Assembly: GCA_014654065.1 (NCBI GenBank)
Contig: JACWDM010000002.1
Location: 1 to 64,000 of the forward strand
Origin: Pelagibacterales bacterium SAG-MED15
GTDB taxonomy: Bacteria > Pseudomonadota > Alphaproteobacteria > Pelagibacterales > Pelagibacteraceae
DNA: 64,000 bases
Direction of reading: 5' to 3'
Positions 10,222 to 21,876 of this stretch are shown here, piece after piece. The translations under genes and the position numbers were made by a program. Under the pieces are notes generated by a model, which was not told the DNA's origin, did no database searches, and saw only the letters and a list, made by a program, of their open reading frames with translations. The stretch's first letter is position 1, and every line of letters starts with the position of its first letter.

Positions 10222-11088
10222 TCAGATTTTTTGACAAATATTGCAATAAAAACTTGATCTATTTGAAATTACTTTTTTTTTAACTATGCCCTCGCATCTT
10301 TTCTTAAGACATTTTTTACCCTCTCTATCGTAAACTTTAAAATATTTTTGAAACGAACCTAATTCACCATAAGAACTTTTGAAATTTTGAATTGTAGATC
10401 CACCTTTTCTGATTGCGTTTTTTAAAACCTTTTGAGAGAAAAAAATTAATTTTTTGAAGTCTTTTAAACTTAATTTTCCTGATTTTTTTAATGGATTAAT
10501 TTTAGAGTAAAATAAAATTTCACTTGCATAAATATTACCTATTCCTGAGACAAATTTTTGATCTATTAAGTAATTTTTAATATTTTTAGATTTATTATTA
10601 AGTTTTTTTTTAAAGTATGGAATATTAAAAGCTTTATCAAATGGTTCTGGGCCATAATTTGAAAAGAACTTATCAAGTTTATTTTTATTTTCAATTAATC
10701 TTATAAAACCAAATCTACGTGGATCGTTATAGATTATCTTAAATTTATCAAAAAAAATATGAACATGATTATGTTTTTTGGGAAGATTTGGAGAATGATA
10801 GAAACTTAAATTAGTTAACAAATTTTTTTTTCTTTTATTAACAATATGTAATGTTCCAGACATTCCTAAATGAATAATACAATAATAATTATTATCTAGA
10901 AAAATTATTAGATACTTAGAAAATCTTGATATTTTTTTAATTTTTGAATTTTTTAGTATCCTTACGAAATTTTCTGCTATTTTAAATCTTAAATTCCCAT
11001 TTTTTATTATAATTTTTTGAATTTTTTTAAATATAATCTTTTTTGATAGCGATTGTTTGACTATTTCTACTTCTGGCAATTCTGGCAT
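10222..11088 (-). CDS. mutM: Formamidopyrimidine-DNA glycosylase
   Basis: MPELPEVE N-terminus; C-terminal zinc finger CX4C..CX2C. Confidence 0.97.
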   Translation of the reverse strand: MPELPEVEIVKQSLSKKIIFKKIQKIIIKNGNLRFKIAENFVRILKNSKIKKISRFSKYLIIFLDNNYYCIIHLGMSGTLHIVNKRKKNLLTNLSFYHSPNLPKKHNHVHIFFDKFKIIYNDPRRFGFIRLIENKNKLDKFFSNYGPEPFDKAFNIPYFKKKLNNKSKNIKNYLIDQKFVSGIGNIYASEILFYSKINPLKKSGKLSLKDFKKLIFFSQKVLKNAIRKGGSTIQNFKSSYGELGSFQKYFKVYDREGKKCLKKRCEGIVKKKVISNRSSFYCNICQKI

Positions 11089-11127
11089 TTATTACTATAT
11101 TAATATTTATAAAAAATAATAAATACA

Positions 11128-11832
11128 ATGAAACAATTTTTACAAAATCAAAAAGATCTAGTTCAAAATGTTTTTAACGATGTATATGACAAATATGATC
11201 TTATGAATGATTTTATGTCATTTGGTGTTCATAGATTGTGGAAAAAAGACTTAATAATGATGATGTCCCCTTCAATAAATAAAAAACTTATAGATGTAGG
11301 TTGTGGGACAGGTGATATTGGTAAACTGTTTCTAGAAAATGTAAAATTTAAAGGTGAGGTATTTAATATTGATCCAAATAAAAAAATGCTTGAACAAGGT
11401 AAAAAAAGACTTAAAAGCTTTAAAAATATTTTTTGGAAGGTTGGAAGTGCCGAAAATTTAGGCTTTAATTCAAGTTACTTTGATTATTATACGATTAGTT
11501 TTGGTTTAAGAAACACAAAAGATATTGATAAATCATTAAAGGAAGCTTACAGAGTTTTAAAGCCTGGCGGACGTTTTTTATGTTTAGAATTCTCAAAAAT
11601 TAACAATTCTAATCTAAATTTTTTATATAAAAATTACTCAAAATTAATTCCTCGAATTGGAAAAATTATAGTTGGCAAAAGTGAACCTTATGAATATCTA
11701 ACCAAAAGTATCGATAAGTTTATAAACCAAGATGAGTTGCAAGAAATAATGGAAAAAAATGGTTTTGAAAGATGCAAGTATAGAAATTTAAGTGGTGGAA
11801 TAGTTGCTATCCATTCTGGATGGAAAATTTAA
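11128..11832 (+). CDS. ubiE: Demethylmenaquinone/ubiquinone biosynthesis methyltransferase
   Basis: VFNDVYDKYDLMNDFMSFGVHRLWK, DVGCGTGDI, FGLRNTKD. Confidence 0.97.
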   Translation: MKQFLQNQKDLVQNVFNDVYDKYDLMNDFMSFGVHRLWKKDLIMMMSPSINKKLIDVGCGTGDIGKLFLENVKFKGEVFNIDPNKKMLEQGKKRLKSFKNIFWKVGSAENLGFNSSYFDYYTISFGLRNTKDIDKSLKEAYRVLKPGGRFLCLEFSKINNSNLNFLYKNYSKLIPRIGKIIVGKSEPYEYLTKSIDKFINQDELQEIMEKNGFERCKYRNLSGGIVAIHSGWKI

Positions 11833-13400
11833 TGATCAAAAAATTTTATATATTATTTAAAATTGCCAGAAAGCTTGCTTTATCTGATGCAATTAAAATT
11901 ATCTCTAAAATACATAAGCCACCTCTTATAATTAAAATTTTGGTAAGTATTTTTTCAATTAAGCTATCTCAAGATGATTACAATCTTAAAAATCTAAGTG
12001 ATGAAGAGAAACTTTGTAAGTCTATTGAGGGTATGGGAACAACTTTTATAAAACTTGGTCAATTTTTGGCAACAAGACCAGATATAATTAGTGAAAAACT
12101 TTCTAAACAATTAGAAAAATTGCAAGATAGGGTTCCTCCATTTTCGAGCATTGATGCTAAAAATATTCTTAAAGATGAGCTTGGAGATGACATGTACAAA
12201 TTAATATTAAACTTAAGTGAGCCAATTGCTGCTGCATCAATTGCTCAGGTTCATAAGGCACAAATAAATGAAAATGGGACTATAAAAGATATAGCAATAA
12301 AAATATTGAGGCCAGATATTAAGAAAAAATTTAATGAAGAAATTGATGCTTTAATGCTACTTGCTTATATAATTCAAAGTATTTCATCAAAGACAAAAAG
12401 ATTAAGACTGATGGAGGTAGTCTTTCTTTTGAAAGAAATAACAAATCATGAGATGGATTTAAGGTTTGAAGCAGCGGCTGCAAATGAATTTGCTGAAAAT
12501 ACAAAAAATGATGTTGGTTTTTATGTGCCAAAAATATATTGGAATTTTACTAGCGAGAAAGTTTTAACTTTAGATTGGATTGAAGGTTTTTCTATTCGAG
12601 AAAAAAATATTTTAATTGAAAAAGGTATTAATGTAAAAAATATTGCAACTGATATTATTCAACACTTTTTGAGACACGCAGTTAGAGATGGTTTTTTTCA
12701 CGCAGATATGCATCAAGGTAACTTGCTTATAGATAGTAGTGGCCAAATAATAACTATTGATTTTGGAATAATGGGTCGTTTAGACAAACTTAATAGAAAA
12801 TTCTTAGCTGAAATTTTATATGGTTTCGTAATGAGGGACTATAAAAATGTTGCGAATATTCATATTGTAGCTGGCCTAGTGCCTAAAGATGTTAATGTTG
12901 ATGAATTAGCTCAAGCTCTTAGAGCTATAGGGGAGCCTATTTTTGGTCAATCAGTAAAAGATATTTCAGGTGGTAAGCTACTTAAACAACTTTTTGATAT
13001 TACTGAGAAGTTTAATATGCAAACTCAACCTCAATTACTGCTACTTCAAAAAACAATGGTAGTAGTAGAAGGGGTGGCAAGAAAACTAAATCCAGATACC
13101 AATATCTGGGAAACCTCAAAACCAGTCTTAGAAAAATGGTTAAAAGAAACTAAGGATCCAATTTCAAACTTAACCGAAACCTTAAAAGATTCAACTGAGG
13201 TGTTGAAAAGATTGCCGGAATTACCACAAATAATGGATAAGGCAAATCAAGCACTTACTTTTCTTGCTAGCGGACAGATACCTCAAAATTCCAACTCATA
13301 TTCGGCTCTTAAAGACAAAGAAATGGAAATGAAATCATTTAGAAATCAAAGTATTATTGGATTATTATTGCTTGTATTTTTTGGTTACTTAGTATTTTAA
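11820..13400 (+). CDS. ubiB: Ubiquinone biosynthesis regulatory kinase UbiB
   Basis: GTTFIKLGQFLATRPDI, AAASIAQVHKA, HADMHQGNLLI, DFGIMGRLD. Confidence 0.97.
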   Translation: MENLMIKKFYILFKIARKLALSDAIKIISKIHKPPLIIKILVSIFSIKLSQDDYNLKNLSDEEKLCKSIEGMGTTFIKLGQFLATRPDIISEKLSKQLEKLQDRVPPFSSIDAKNILKDELGDDMYKLILNLSEPIAAASIAQVHKAQINENGTIKDIAIKILRPDIKKKFNEEIDALMLLAYIIQSISSKTKRLRLMEVVFLLKEITNHEMDLRFEAAAANEFAENTKNDVGFYVPKIYWNFTSEKVLTLDWIEGFSIREKNILIEKGINVKNIATDIIQHFLRHAVRDGFFHADMHQGNLLIDSSGQIITIDFGIMGRLDKLNRKFLAEILYGFVMRDYKNVANIHIVAGLVPKDVNVDELAQALRAIGEPIFGQSVKDISGGKLLKQLFDITEKFNMQTQPQLLLLQKTMVVVEGVARKLNPDTNIWETSKPVLEKWLKETKDPISNLTETLKDSTEVLKRLPELPQIMDKANQALTFLASGQIPQNSNSYSALKDKEMEMKSFRNQSIIGLLLLVFFGYLVF

Positions 13401-13407
13401 TTTCAAA

Positions 13408-14607
13408 ATGAATTTTTTAGATAAAAAAAAAATACTATTAATAATATGTGGTGGGATAGCTGCTTATAAATCTTTAGAAATTATAAGATTATTAAAAAAA
13501 AAAGGAGCTTTTGTAAAAACTATTCTTACAAAAAATGCTAAAAAGTTTGTGACACCATTATCAGTAGTATCTCTTTCCCAAGAAAAAGTTTACTCAGACT
13601 TATTTGATTATAAAAATGAGTCTGAAATGGATCATATTTCACTGTCAAGATGGTCAGATTTATTGTTAATAGCGCCTGCAACCGCTAATACTATTTCAAA
13701 GTTAAGCTATGGGCTTGCAGATGATCTAGCTGCAACAGTAACATTAGCTTCTAATAAACAGGTTTTTTTAGCACCAGCAATGAATGTTCGAATGTGGGAA
13801 CATCAATCAAATAAAGATAACATTAAAAAATTAAAATCATTTGGATATAAATTAATTGGACCTAATATAGGTGATATGGCTTGTGGAGAATACGGTAAAG
13901 GCAAAATGTCTGAACCCTCAGAAATCTTAAATTTGTTAGAAGATCATTTTAAAGGTTTAACAAATTTAAAAAAAAAGAGAGCTCTAGTTACAGCTGGTCC
14001 AACTCAAGAATTTTTAGATCCAGTCAGATATATCACGAATAGATCGAGTGGTAAGCAAGGTTATGAAATTGCAAATTCTTTAAATAAAAGTGGGTTTGAT
14101 ACAACTCTTATATCAGGTCCGTCTATTCAAATTGCTGATAAAGGTATTAATTTAATAAAAGTTAAAACTGCAGAAGATATGTTTAGAGAAACAATAAATA
14201 ATTTGCCAGTAGATGTAGCAGTATTTTCAGCAGCTGTCGGTGATTGGAAAATGAAAAAATACAGTAAAGATAAAATTAAAAAAATTGATAATATTGTGAT
14301 AAATTTAGAAAAAAATATAGATATTCTCAATAATATTTCAAATCACAATTCTTTAAGACCAAAACTTGTGATTGGTTTTGCTGCTGAAACAGAGAATATT
14401 CATTCAAATGCCAAGAAAAAATTATTAGATAAAAATTGTGATTGGATAATTGCAAATGATGTATCTGATGAAACAATCGGCTTTGAATCAAATGAAAATG
14501 CAGTTTCGATTTTTTACAAAAATGACGAAAAAGAAGATATTAAAAAAACAACTAAAGCCCATCTCGCAAACCAAATCGTAGATAGAATATTAAATCACTT
14601 AAATTAA
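13408..14607 (+). CDS. coaBC: Bifunctional phosphopantothenoylcysteine decarboxylase/synthase
   Basis: GGIAAYKSLE, APAMNVRMW, GDMACGEYGKG, TAGPTQEFLDPVRYITNRSSGKQG. Confidence 0.97.
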   Translation: MNFLDKKKILLIICGGIAAYKSLEIIRLLKKKGAFVKTILTKNAKKFVTPLSVVSLSQEKVYSDLFDYKNESEMDHISLSRWSDLLLIAPATANTISKLSYGLADDLAATVTLASNKQVFLAPAMNVRMWEHQSNKDNIKKLKSFGYKLIGPNIGDMACGEYGKGKMSEPSEILNLLEDHFKGLTNLKKKRALVTAGPTQEFLDPVRYITNRSSGKQGYEIANSLNKSGFDTTLISGPSIQIADKGINLIKVKTAEDMFRETINNLPVDVAVFSAAVGDWKMKKYSKDKIKKIDNIVINLEKNIDILNNISNHNSLRPKLVIGFAAETENIHSNAKKKLLDKNCDWIIANDVSDETIGFESNENAVSIFYKNDEKEDIKKTTKAHLANQIVDRILNHLN

Positions 14608-14608
14608 T

Positions 14609-15046
14609 ATGATTAAGGTTTTAATAAAAAAACTTAATCAAAAAGCTATAATTCCATCTTACAAAACCCCTGGATCATCAGGTCTAGACTTAACAGCTTT
14701 AATAGAGAGTGAAATAATAATTCCACCTAAAAAATCTGCTTTAATATCAACCGGATTATCGATAGCAATACCTGATGATACAGAGGTTCAAATTAGACCT
14801 AGGTCGGGTCTTGCTGCTAAATCGAATATAACCGTTCTCAATACACCTGGTACAATTGATAGTGATTATAGAGGTGAATTAAAAGTTATTTTATTTAATC
14901 ATGGCGATAAGGAATTTGTTGTCAATAACGGAGATAGAATTGCTCAAATGGTTTTGATGCCGATTTTAAAAATAGAGTTTGAAGAAGTAGATAATTTGCC
15001 AAAAACTATAAGAGGATCTGGAGGATTTGGATCAACTGGCAAATGA
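14609..15046 (+). CDS. dut: dUTP diphosphatase
   Basis: GSSGLDLTA, RPRSGLAAK, NTPGTIDSDYRGE, GGFGSTG motifs. Confidence 0.98.
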   Translation: MIKVLIKKLNQKAIIPSYKTPGSSGLDLTALIESEIIIPPKKSALISTGLSIAIPDDTEVQIRPRSGLAAKSNITVLNTPGTIDSDYRGELKVILFNHGDKEFVVNNGDRIAQMVLMPILKIEFEEVDNLPKTIRGSGGFGSTGK

Positions 15047-15792
15047 ATAAAAAATTAAACAACGAAAATTTAGAGAGATACTCTAGACAAATAGTTTTAA
15101 AAGATATCGGTATTCAGGGTCAGAAAAAAATTTCACTTTCTAAAATTCTAATAGTCGGAGCAGGAGGGCTAGGATGTCCAGCTGCAGATTATTTAAGCAG
15201 AGCTGGAGTAGGAGTAATTGGTATTGCAGATTTTGACAAAGTAAGCTTATCTAATATCCATAGACAATCAATGTACCACTCTAAAGATATTGGTAAATTT
15301 AAAGTTGATAAACTCTATGAAAAAATTAAAAAAATAAATCCATATGTTAAAATAAACAAACACAAAGTTAAGATCTCCATTAAAAATGTTAATCAAATTG
15401 TAAATAAGTATGATCTTATAATTGATGGTACTGATAATTTTAAAACAAAATTTTTACTAAATGATGCTTCTATGAAATTTAAAAAATACTTTATTCCTGG
15501 TGCTATAAGTAAATTTGAAGGCCATGTATTTACGTTCAATTTTAAAAATAAAAAAGAACCTTGTCTAAAATGTTTTTACCAGGGTATTCCATCTGATGAA
15601 ATTTTAAATTGTGAAGCTGAAGGTATACTGGGGCCAATAGCTGGAATAGTAGGCAATATCCAAGCAAATGAAGCTCTTAAAATAATTCTAGATATAGGAA
15701 AAAACTTGAGATCAAATATTTTAATATTAAATTTTAAAGACCTTGATTTTAGAAAAGTAAAATTTCAAAAAAAGAAAAGTTGTACATGTTAA
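15043..15792 (+). CDS. moeB: MoeB/ThiF-family adenylyltransferase
   Basis: LERYSRQIVLKDIGIQGQKKI, GAGGLGCPAADYLSRAGVG, DGTDNFKTKFLLND. Confidence 0.9.
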   Translation: MNKKLNNENLERYSRQIVLKDIGIQGQKKISLSKILIVGAGGLGCPAADYLSRAGVGVIGIADFDKVSLSNIHRQSMYHSKDIGKFKVDKLYEKIKKINPYVKINKHKVKISIKNVNQIVNKYDLIIDGTDNFKTKFLLNDASMKFKKYFIPGAISKFEGHVFTFNFKNKKEPCLKCFYQGIPSDEILNCEAEGILGPIAGIVGNIQANEALKIILDIGKNLRSNILILNFKDLDFRKVKFQKKKSCTC

Positions 15793-16229
15793 GATTTTTT
15801 TTAATTTTAATAATTTTTTTTTTTAACTCAAATCTATTAGCTGAAGAAAATGACTATTTTTTAATGTTAAAATATAATAAAGTAAACGTTAGATATGGAC
15901 CTAACAAAGATGATCAAATAAAATTTGTATATAAGAAAAAATATCTTCCATTAAAAGTTATAGATAGAAAAGAAAACTTTAGAAAAATTATTGATCATAA
16001 AAATAATAATGGCTGGATTCATATTTCACAATTGAAACCATCAAAATCATTAATTATTATGGATAATAAGACTTTATTTAAAAAAAATAGTATATTTTCG
16101 AAACCTATAATTAAACTTGAAAAAGGAAAGTTAGTATTAATTAAAAAGTGTAAAGAAAGCTGGTGCAAAATCAAAACCAATAAAATAACTGGCTGGCTTA
16201 GAACTGAAAATGTTTGGGGTATTAATTAA
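15780..16229 (+). CDS. Exported SH3-domain protein
   Basis: Signal peptide; NVRYGPN, GWIHISQL, GWLRTENVWG as in bacterial SH3-like proteins. Confidence 0.8.
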   Translation: MYMLRFFLILIIFFFNSNLLAEENDYFLMLKYNKVNVRYGPNKDDQIKFVYKKKYLPLKVIDRKENFRKIIDHKNNNGWIHISQLKPSKSLIIMDNKTLFKKNSIFSKPIIKLEKGKLVLIKKCKESWCKIKTNKITGWLRTENVWGIN

Positions 16230-16409
16230 TTATTTTTGTTGCGAACAAATATCTTTAATTACTGGCATATTCGCACAATCCCCACATTTCGTAATTTGAA
16301 CTATACAACCATCATTCAATACTTGAACATCAACAGTTCTATCACACTTAGAACATTTTGATGCAATTGTAAGTCCGCATTTTTTGCAATTATAGTTTTG
16401 TATTTCCAT
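16230..16409 (-). CDS. Small zinc-ribbon-like Cys-rich protein, 59 aa; not in supplied ORF track
   Basis: Reverse translation MEIQNYNCKKCGLTIASKCSKCDRTVDVQVLNDGCIVQITKCGDCANMPVIKDICSQQK*; three CxxC pairs. Confidence 0.75.
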   Translation of the reverse strand: MEIQNYNCKKCGLTIASKCSKCDRTVDVQVLNDGCIVQITKCGDCANMPVIKDICSQQK

Positions 16410-16506
16410 AACTGTAAAATAGAAAATGAAAATTATTTTTCAAGTAATTTCTTCGCTAATAATAATTGTTATCAAAAAAAAATTTATACACTCATTTTTT
16501 TGCAGT

Positions 16507-16519
16507 AATGATAATCATT
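16507..16519 (-). promoter_or_regulatory. Fur-box-like 6-1-6 palindrome AATGAT-A-ATCATT
   Basis: Core identical to the centre of the classical GATAATGATAATCATTATC Fur box; about 100 bp upstream of the zinc-ribbon ORF; inside a larger TTTTTTGC...GCAAAAAA dyad. Confidence 0.6.
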
Positions 16520-16528
16520 CGCAAAAAA

Positions 16529-16771
16529 TTATTTTTTTGATTTACTTGCCCACCACTTATCTAAAATAAAATACCAAACAGAATTTGCCAAAGGCTCAAC
16601 TATAGCATCGGTTAGAGCTATCATAAAAGATACATCTGCTACCAACATTAAAACCGTTATTGCGATTGCAAAATGTCCAATCGTATAAATTACAGTTCGT
16701 AAAATCGAGCCTTTATTATTTTGAAATATATCTTTTGAAGCTCCGAATAAGCCTTTAGTTATTTCTGTCAT
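16529..16771 (-). CDS. DUF2061-like membrane protein
   Basis: SILRTVIYTIGHFAIAITVLMLVADVSFMIALTDAIVEPLANSVWYFILDKWW resembles DUF2061. Confidence 0.7.
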   Translation of the reverse strand: MTEITKGLFGASKDIFQNNKGSILRTVIYTIGHFAIAITVLMLVADVSFMIALTDAIVEPLANSVWYFILDKWWASKSKK

Positions 16772-17369
16772 TTATTTTTTTAAAAGGATTTTCTAAAACA
16801 CAAGCAACTAAATGAATTCTTGCTTGTTCTCCGCCATTGAAAAAATTATGAAACTTAGTGTTATTTGTAATCGTAACATGTCCATCTGCTGGCAGATGTT
16901 TAGCTACATTTTCAATAACCATTGAACACCCTTTATTGGTGATGATAGGAATATGTAATCTCGGTTCAGGATCCTTGTGCCAACTTAGTGTAGACCGTGG
17001 TTCCTTTAAAAGTAATCTTACTCTTCCAAGTTTGAATTTTTTTCTTAGTGTTTCATAGACTTCTTTAAAGTAAGTATTTTCAAACTCAGGCATTAATTCT
17101 GTATATTTCGATTCGTCTATAGCGATATCTCTTGAAACAACTTTCCCTGACTCGTCTGCTATAGTCCAATACTTTCCTCTCACATTATGGCCTTCTACAG
17201 ACTCATTATCATTAGGGATTCTGTTAATTGGTATCGCTCCAAAATGACTGATTCCTAAAGAATTAAAATTTTTACTTTTTAAAATTGAATCAAGATCATC
17301 TCTTAATTTTAAAATATTAAATTTAAGATCTGGAACCTGGTAGAAATCTTCAAAACTTACTTGTGTCAT
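16755..17369 (-). CDS. Aspartyl/asparaginyl beta-hydroxylase-like 2OG-Fe(II) oxygenase
   Basis: LSWHKDPEPRLHIPIITNKG and FHNFFNGGEQARIHLVACV contain HxD...H and 2OG-binding Arg elements. Confidence 0.78.
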   Translation of the reverse strand: MTQVSFEDFYQVPDLKFNILKLRDDLDSILKSKNFNSLGISHFGAIPINRIPNDNESVEGHNVRGKYWTIADESGKVVSRDIAIDESKYTELMPEFENTYFKEVYETLRKKFKLGRVRLLLKEPRSTLSWHKDPEPRLHIPIITNKGCSMVIENVAKHLPADGHVTITNNTKFHNFFNGGEQARIHLVACVLENPFKKINDRNN

Positions 17370-17386
17370 TTAATTACCCTTAATTT

Positions 17387-19651
<2,265 letters not shown>

Positions 19652-19655
19652 GTAG

Positions 19656-19672
19656 TTTAGAATGTTTATAAA
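19656..19672. promoter_or_regulatory. Irr-box (ICE)-like site upstream of katG
   Basis: TTTAGAA-TGT-TTATAAA; one mismatch to TTTAGAA-N3-TTCTAAA; sits just upstream of the -35. Confidence 0.7.
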
Positions 19673-20089
19673 CTATTGAGAATCATTCTCAACGTTTATA
19701 ACTACATCAATGTCTTTTATAGACTTTCCTTTTGGAGGATTTGGAATATCTTTTAGTTGAATTTTATGAGAATCGATATCAATTAGTTCATTTGTTTTAG
19801 TGTCAAAAAAATGATGATGAGAGCTTATGTTTGTATCAAAATAACTTTTATCATTTCCTAAAGAAATTTCTTTAACGTATCCTTTTTTTTTAAAAGCATG
19901 TACAGTGTTGTATACTGTTGCTAATGAAATTTTCTCATTAAAATCTTTTTCAATTATTTTTGAGAGGTCATTTACTGTAAAATGAAATGTTTTTTCTGTA
20001 TTAAATAGAGCTTCGCAAATCTTAATTCTTTGTTTTGTTGGTCTTAAGCCAGAATTTCTCAATTTATTGATAAAATCTAGGTTTTTCAT
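19673..20089 (-). CDS. irr: Fur-superfamily regulator, Irr-like
   Basis: [50 protein letters not shown]; divergent from fabA-fabB-fabI, a typical irr neighbourhood in alphaproteobacteria. Confidence 0.85.
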   Translation of the reverse strand: MKNLDFINKLRNSGLRPTKQRIKICEALFNTEKTFHFTVNDLSKIIEKDFNEKISLATVYNTVHAFKKKGYVKEISLGNDKSYFDTNISSHHHFFDTKTNELIDIDSHKIQLKDIPNPPKGKSIKDIDVVINVENDSQ

Positions 20090-20097
20090 TGTTGTTA

Positions 20098-20114
20098 TTT
20101 ATAATAGTTCTAAA
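20098..20114. promoter_or_regulatory. Irr-box (ICE)-like site in irr/fabA divergent region
   Basis: TTTATAA-TAG-TTCTAAA (reverse complement TTTAGAA-CTA-TTATAAA); one mismatch to the ICE consensus. Confidence 0.7.
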
Positions 20115-20163
20115 CTATTTCTATATTATAATTTATTTAAATCAAGTAATAAGGTTACAAAAT

Positions 20164-20664
20164 ATGAAAAAGAATTCCTTCAATTATGATGACTTAATTA
20201 ATTGTGGAAAAGGTGGTCTTTTTGGACCTGGGAATGCAAAACTTCCTTTGCCACCTATGCTAATGTTTGACAGAATAACTGAAATTAGTGAAGATAAAGG
20301 TGCTTTTAAAAAAGGATTAATAAAAGCTGAACTAGATATAAAAGATGATATGTGGTTTTTTGATTGTCACTTTAAAGAGGATCCAGTAATGCCAGGTTGC
20401 TTGGGTTTAGATGCAATGTGGCAACTAGTGGGTTTTTATTTAGGTTGGCTTGGAAACCCTGGTAGAGGTCGAGCGCTCGGAGTAAGCGCTGTAAAATTTA
20501 CGGGCGAAGTTCTTAAGAATGTGAAAAAAGCAGTTTACGAAATAGATATGAAAAGAATTTTAGTAAAAGAAGGTACTTCGGTAGGCTTAGCTAATGGTAT
20601 TCTGCTTGCTGATGGGAAAAAAATTTATACTGCTGAAAACTTAAAAGTAGGACTATTTAAATAA
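20164..20664 (+). CDS. fabA: 3-hydroxydecanoyl-ACP dehydratase
   Basis: [34 protein letters not shown]; start set at [11 protein letters not shown] (20164). Confidence 0.96.
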   Translation: MKKNSFNYDDLINCGKGGLFGPGNAKLPLPPMLMFDRITEISEDKGAFKKGLIKAELDIKDDMWFFDCHFKEDPVMPGCLGLDAMWQLVGFYLGWLGNPGRGRALGVSAVKFTGEVLKNVKKAVYEIDMKRILVKEGTSVGLANGILLADGKKIYTAENLKVGLFK

Positions 20665-21875
20665 TGAAAAGAGTTGTTGTAACAGGTATTGGCGTTGTTT
20701 CATGCTTAGGAAATAATCAAGAAGAAGTTTATAAATCTTTATTAAATGGAAAATCAGGCATTACTTTTTCAGAGGAATACAAAGAGTATAACTTAAAAAG
20801 CAATGTTCATGGAAAACCAAACATAAAACTAGAAGATCATGTTGATAGAAAATTTATAAGATTTATGGGACCAGGATCTGCTTATAATTATGTTTCTATG
20901 TCTGAAGCAGTTAAGGACTCTGGGTTAGAGGAAAAAGATGTAAGTAATATTTCAACAGGAATGATTATGGGCTCAGGAGGACCGTCAATAGAAAATGTAA
21001 TTTTGGCTGCAGACAAAACAAGAGATAAAAGTCCTAAAAGAATGGGTCCATTTATAGTACCAAGAACTATGTCTAGTACAGCCTCTGCAACTTTAGCCGT
21101 CCCTTTTAAAATTAAAGGTGTAAATTATACAATTAGTTCTGCGTGCGCGACCAGTGGTCATTGTATAGGTAATGCAATGGAATTAATTCAACTCGGAAAA
21201 CAAAAAATTATTTTTGCTGGAGGAAGTGATGAAGTTCACTTTGCAATGACTGCAATGTTTGATGCTATGACTGCACTATCTTCAAAATATAACGATACGC
21301 CAGATAAAGCTTCTAGACCTTATGACAAAACTCGAGATGGATTTGTAATATCAGGTGGTGGTGGTGTGGTAGTATTAGAAGAATACGAACACGCAAAAGC
21401 AAGGGGTGCAAAAATTTACGCTGAACTTACCGGTTATGGTGCTACATCAGATGGATATGACATGGTAGCTCCTTCTGGTGAAGGTGCTATAAGATGTATG
21501 AATATGGCTTTAAATACAGCAAAAAATAAAATTGATTATATAAATACCCACGGAACATCAACACCAGTTGGAGATATTACTGAGCTAAATGCAGTTGGTA
21601 AAGTATTCACAGACTATAAACCAAAAATAAGCTCTACAAAATCTTTAGCTGGGCATTCACTTGGTGCTACTTCCGTCCATGAGGCTGTATACTGTCTAAT
21701 TATGATGAAAAATAATTTTATTGCCGCTTCAGCTAATATTACCGATATGGATGATGAAGCTAAAAAATATCCAATAGTAACTAAAGTCGAAAAAAATGTA
21801 ACCTTAAATTCTGTAATGTCTAACAGTTTTGGTTTTGGTGGTACTAATGCGACATTAGTATTTGAGAAAGTATAA
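20664..21875 (+). CDS. fabB: Beta-ketoacyl-ACP synthase I
   Basis: [45 protein letters not shown]. Confidence 0.97.
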   Translation: MKRVVVTGIGVVSCLGNNQEEVYKSLLNGKSGITFSEEYKEYNLKSNVHGKPNIKLEDHVDRKFIRFMGPGSAYNYVSMSEAVKDSGLEEKDVSNISTGMIMGSGGPSIENVILAADKTRDKSPKRMGPFIVPRTMSSTASATLAVPFKIKGVNYTISSACATSGHCIGNAMELIQLGKQKIIFAGGSDEVHFAMTAMFDAMTALSSKYNDTPDKASRPYDKTRDGFVISGGGGVVVLEEYEHAKARGAKIYAELTGYGATSDGYDMVAPSGEGAIRCMNMALNTAKNKIDYINTHGTSTPVGDITELNAVGKVFTDYKPKISSTKSLAGHSLGATSVHEAVYCLIMMKNNFIAASANITDMDDEAKKYPIVTKVEKNVTLNSVMSNSFGFGGTNATLVFEKV

Positions 21876-21876
21876 T

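Noticed and set aside
20089-20163. N-terminal extension of FabA in the listed ORF
   Set aside because: Hydrophobic, non-conserved and overlaps the irr/fabA regulatory region; Met at 20164 is a better start.
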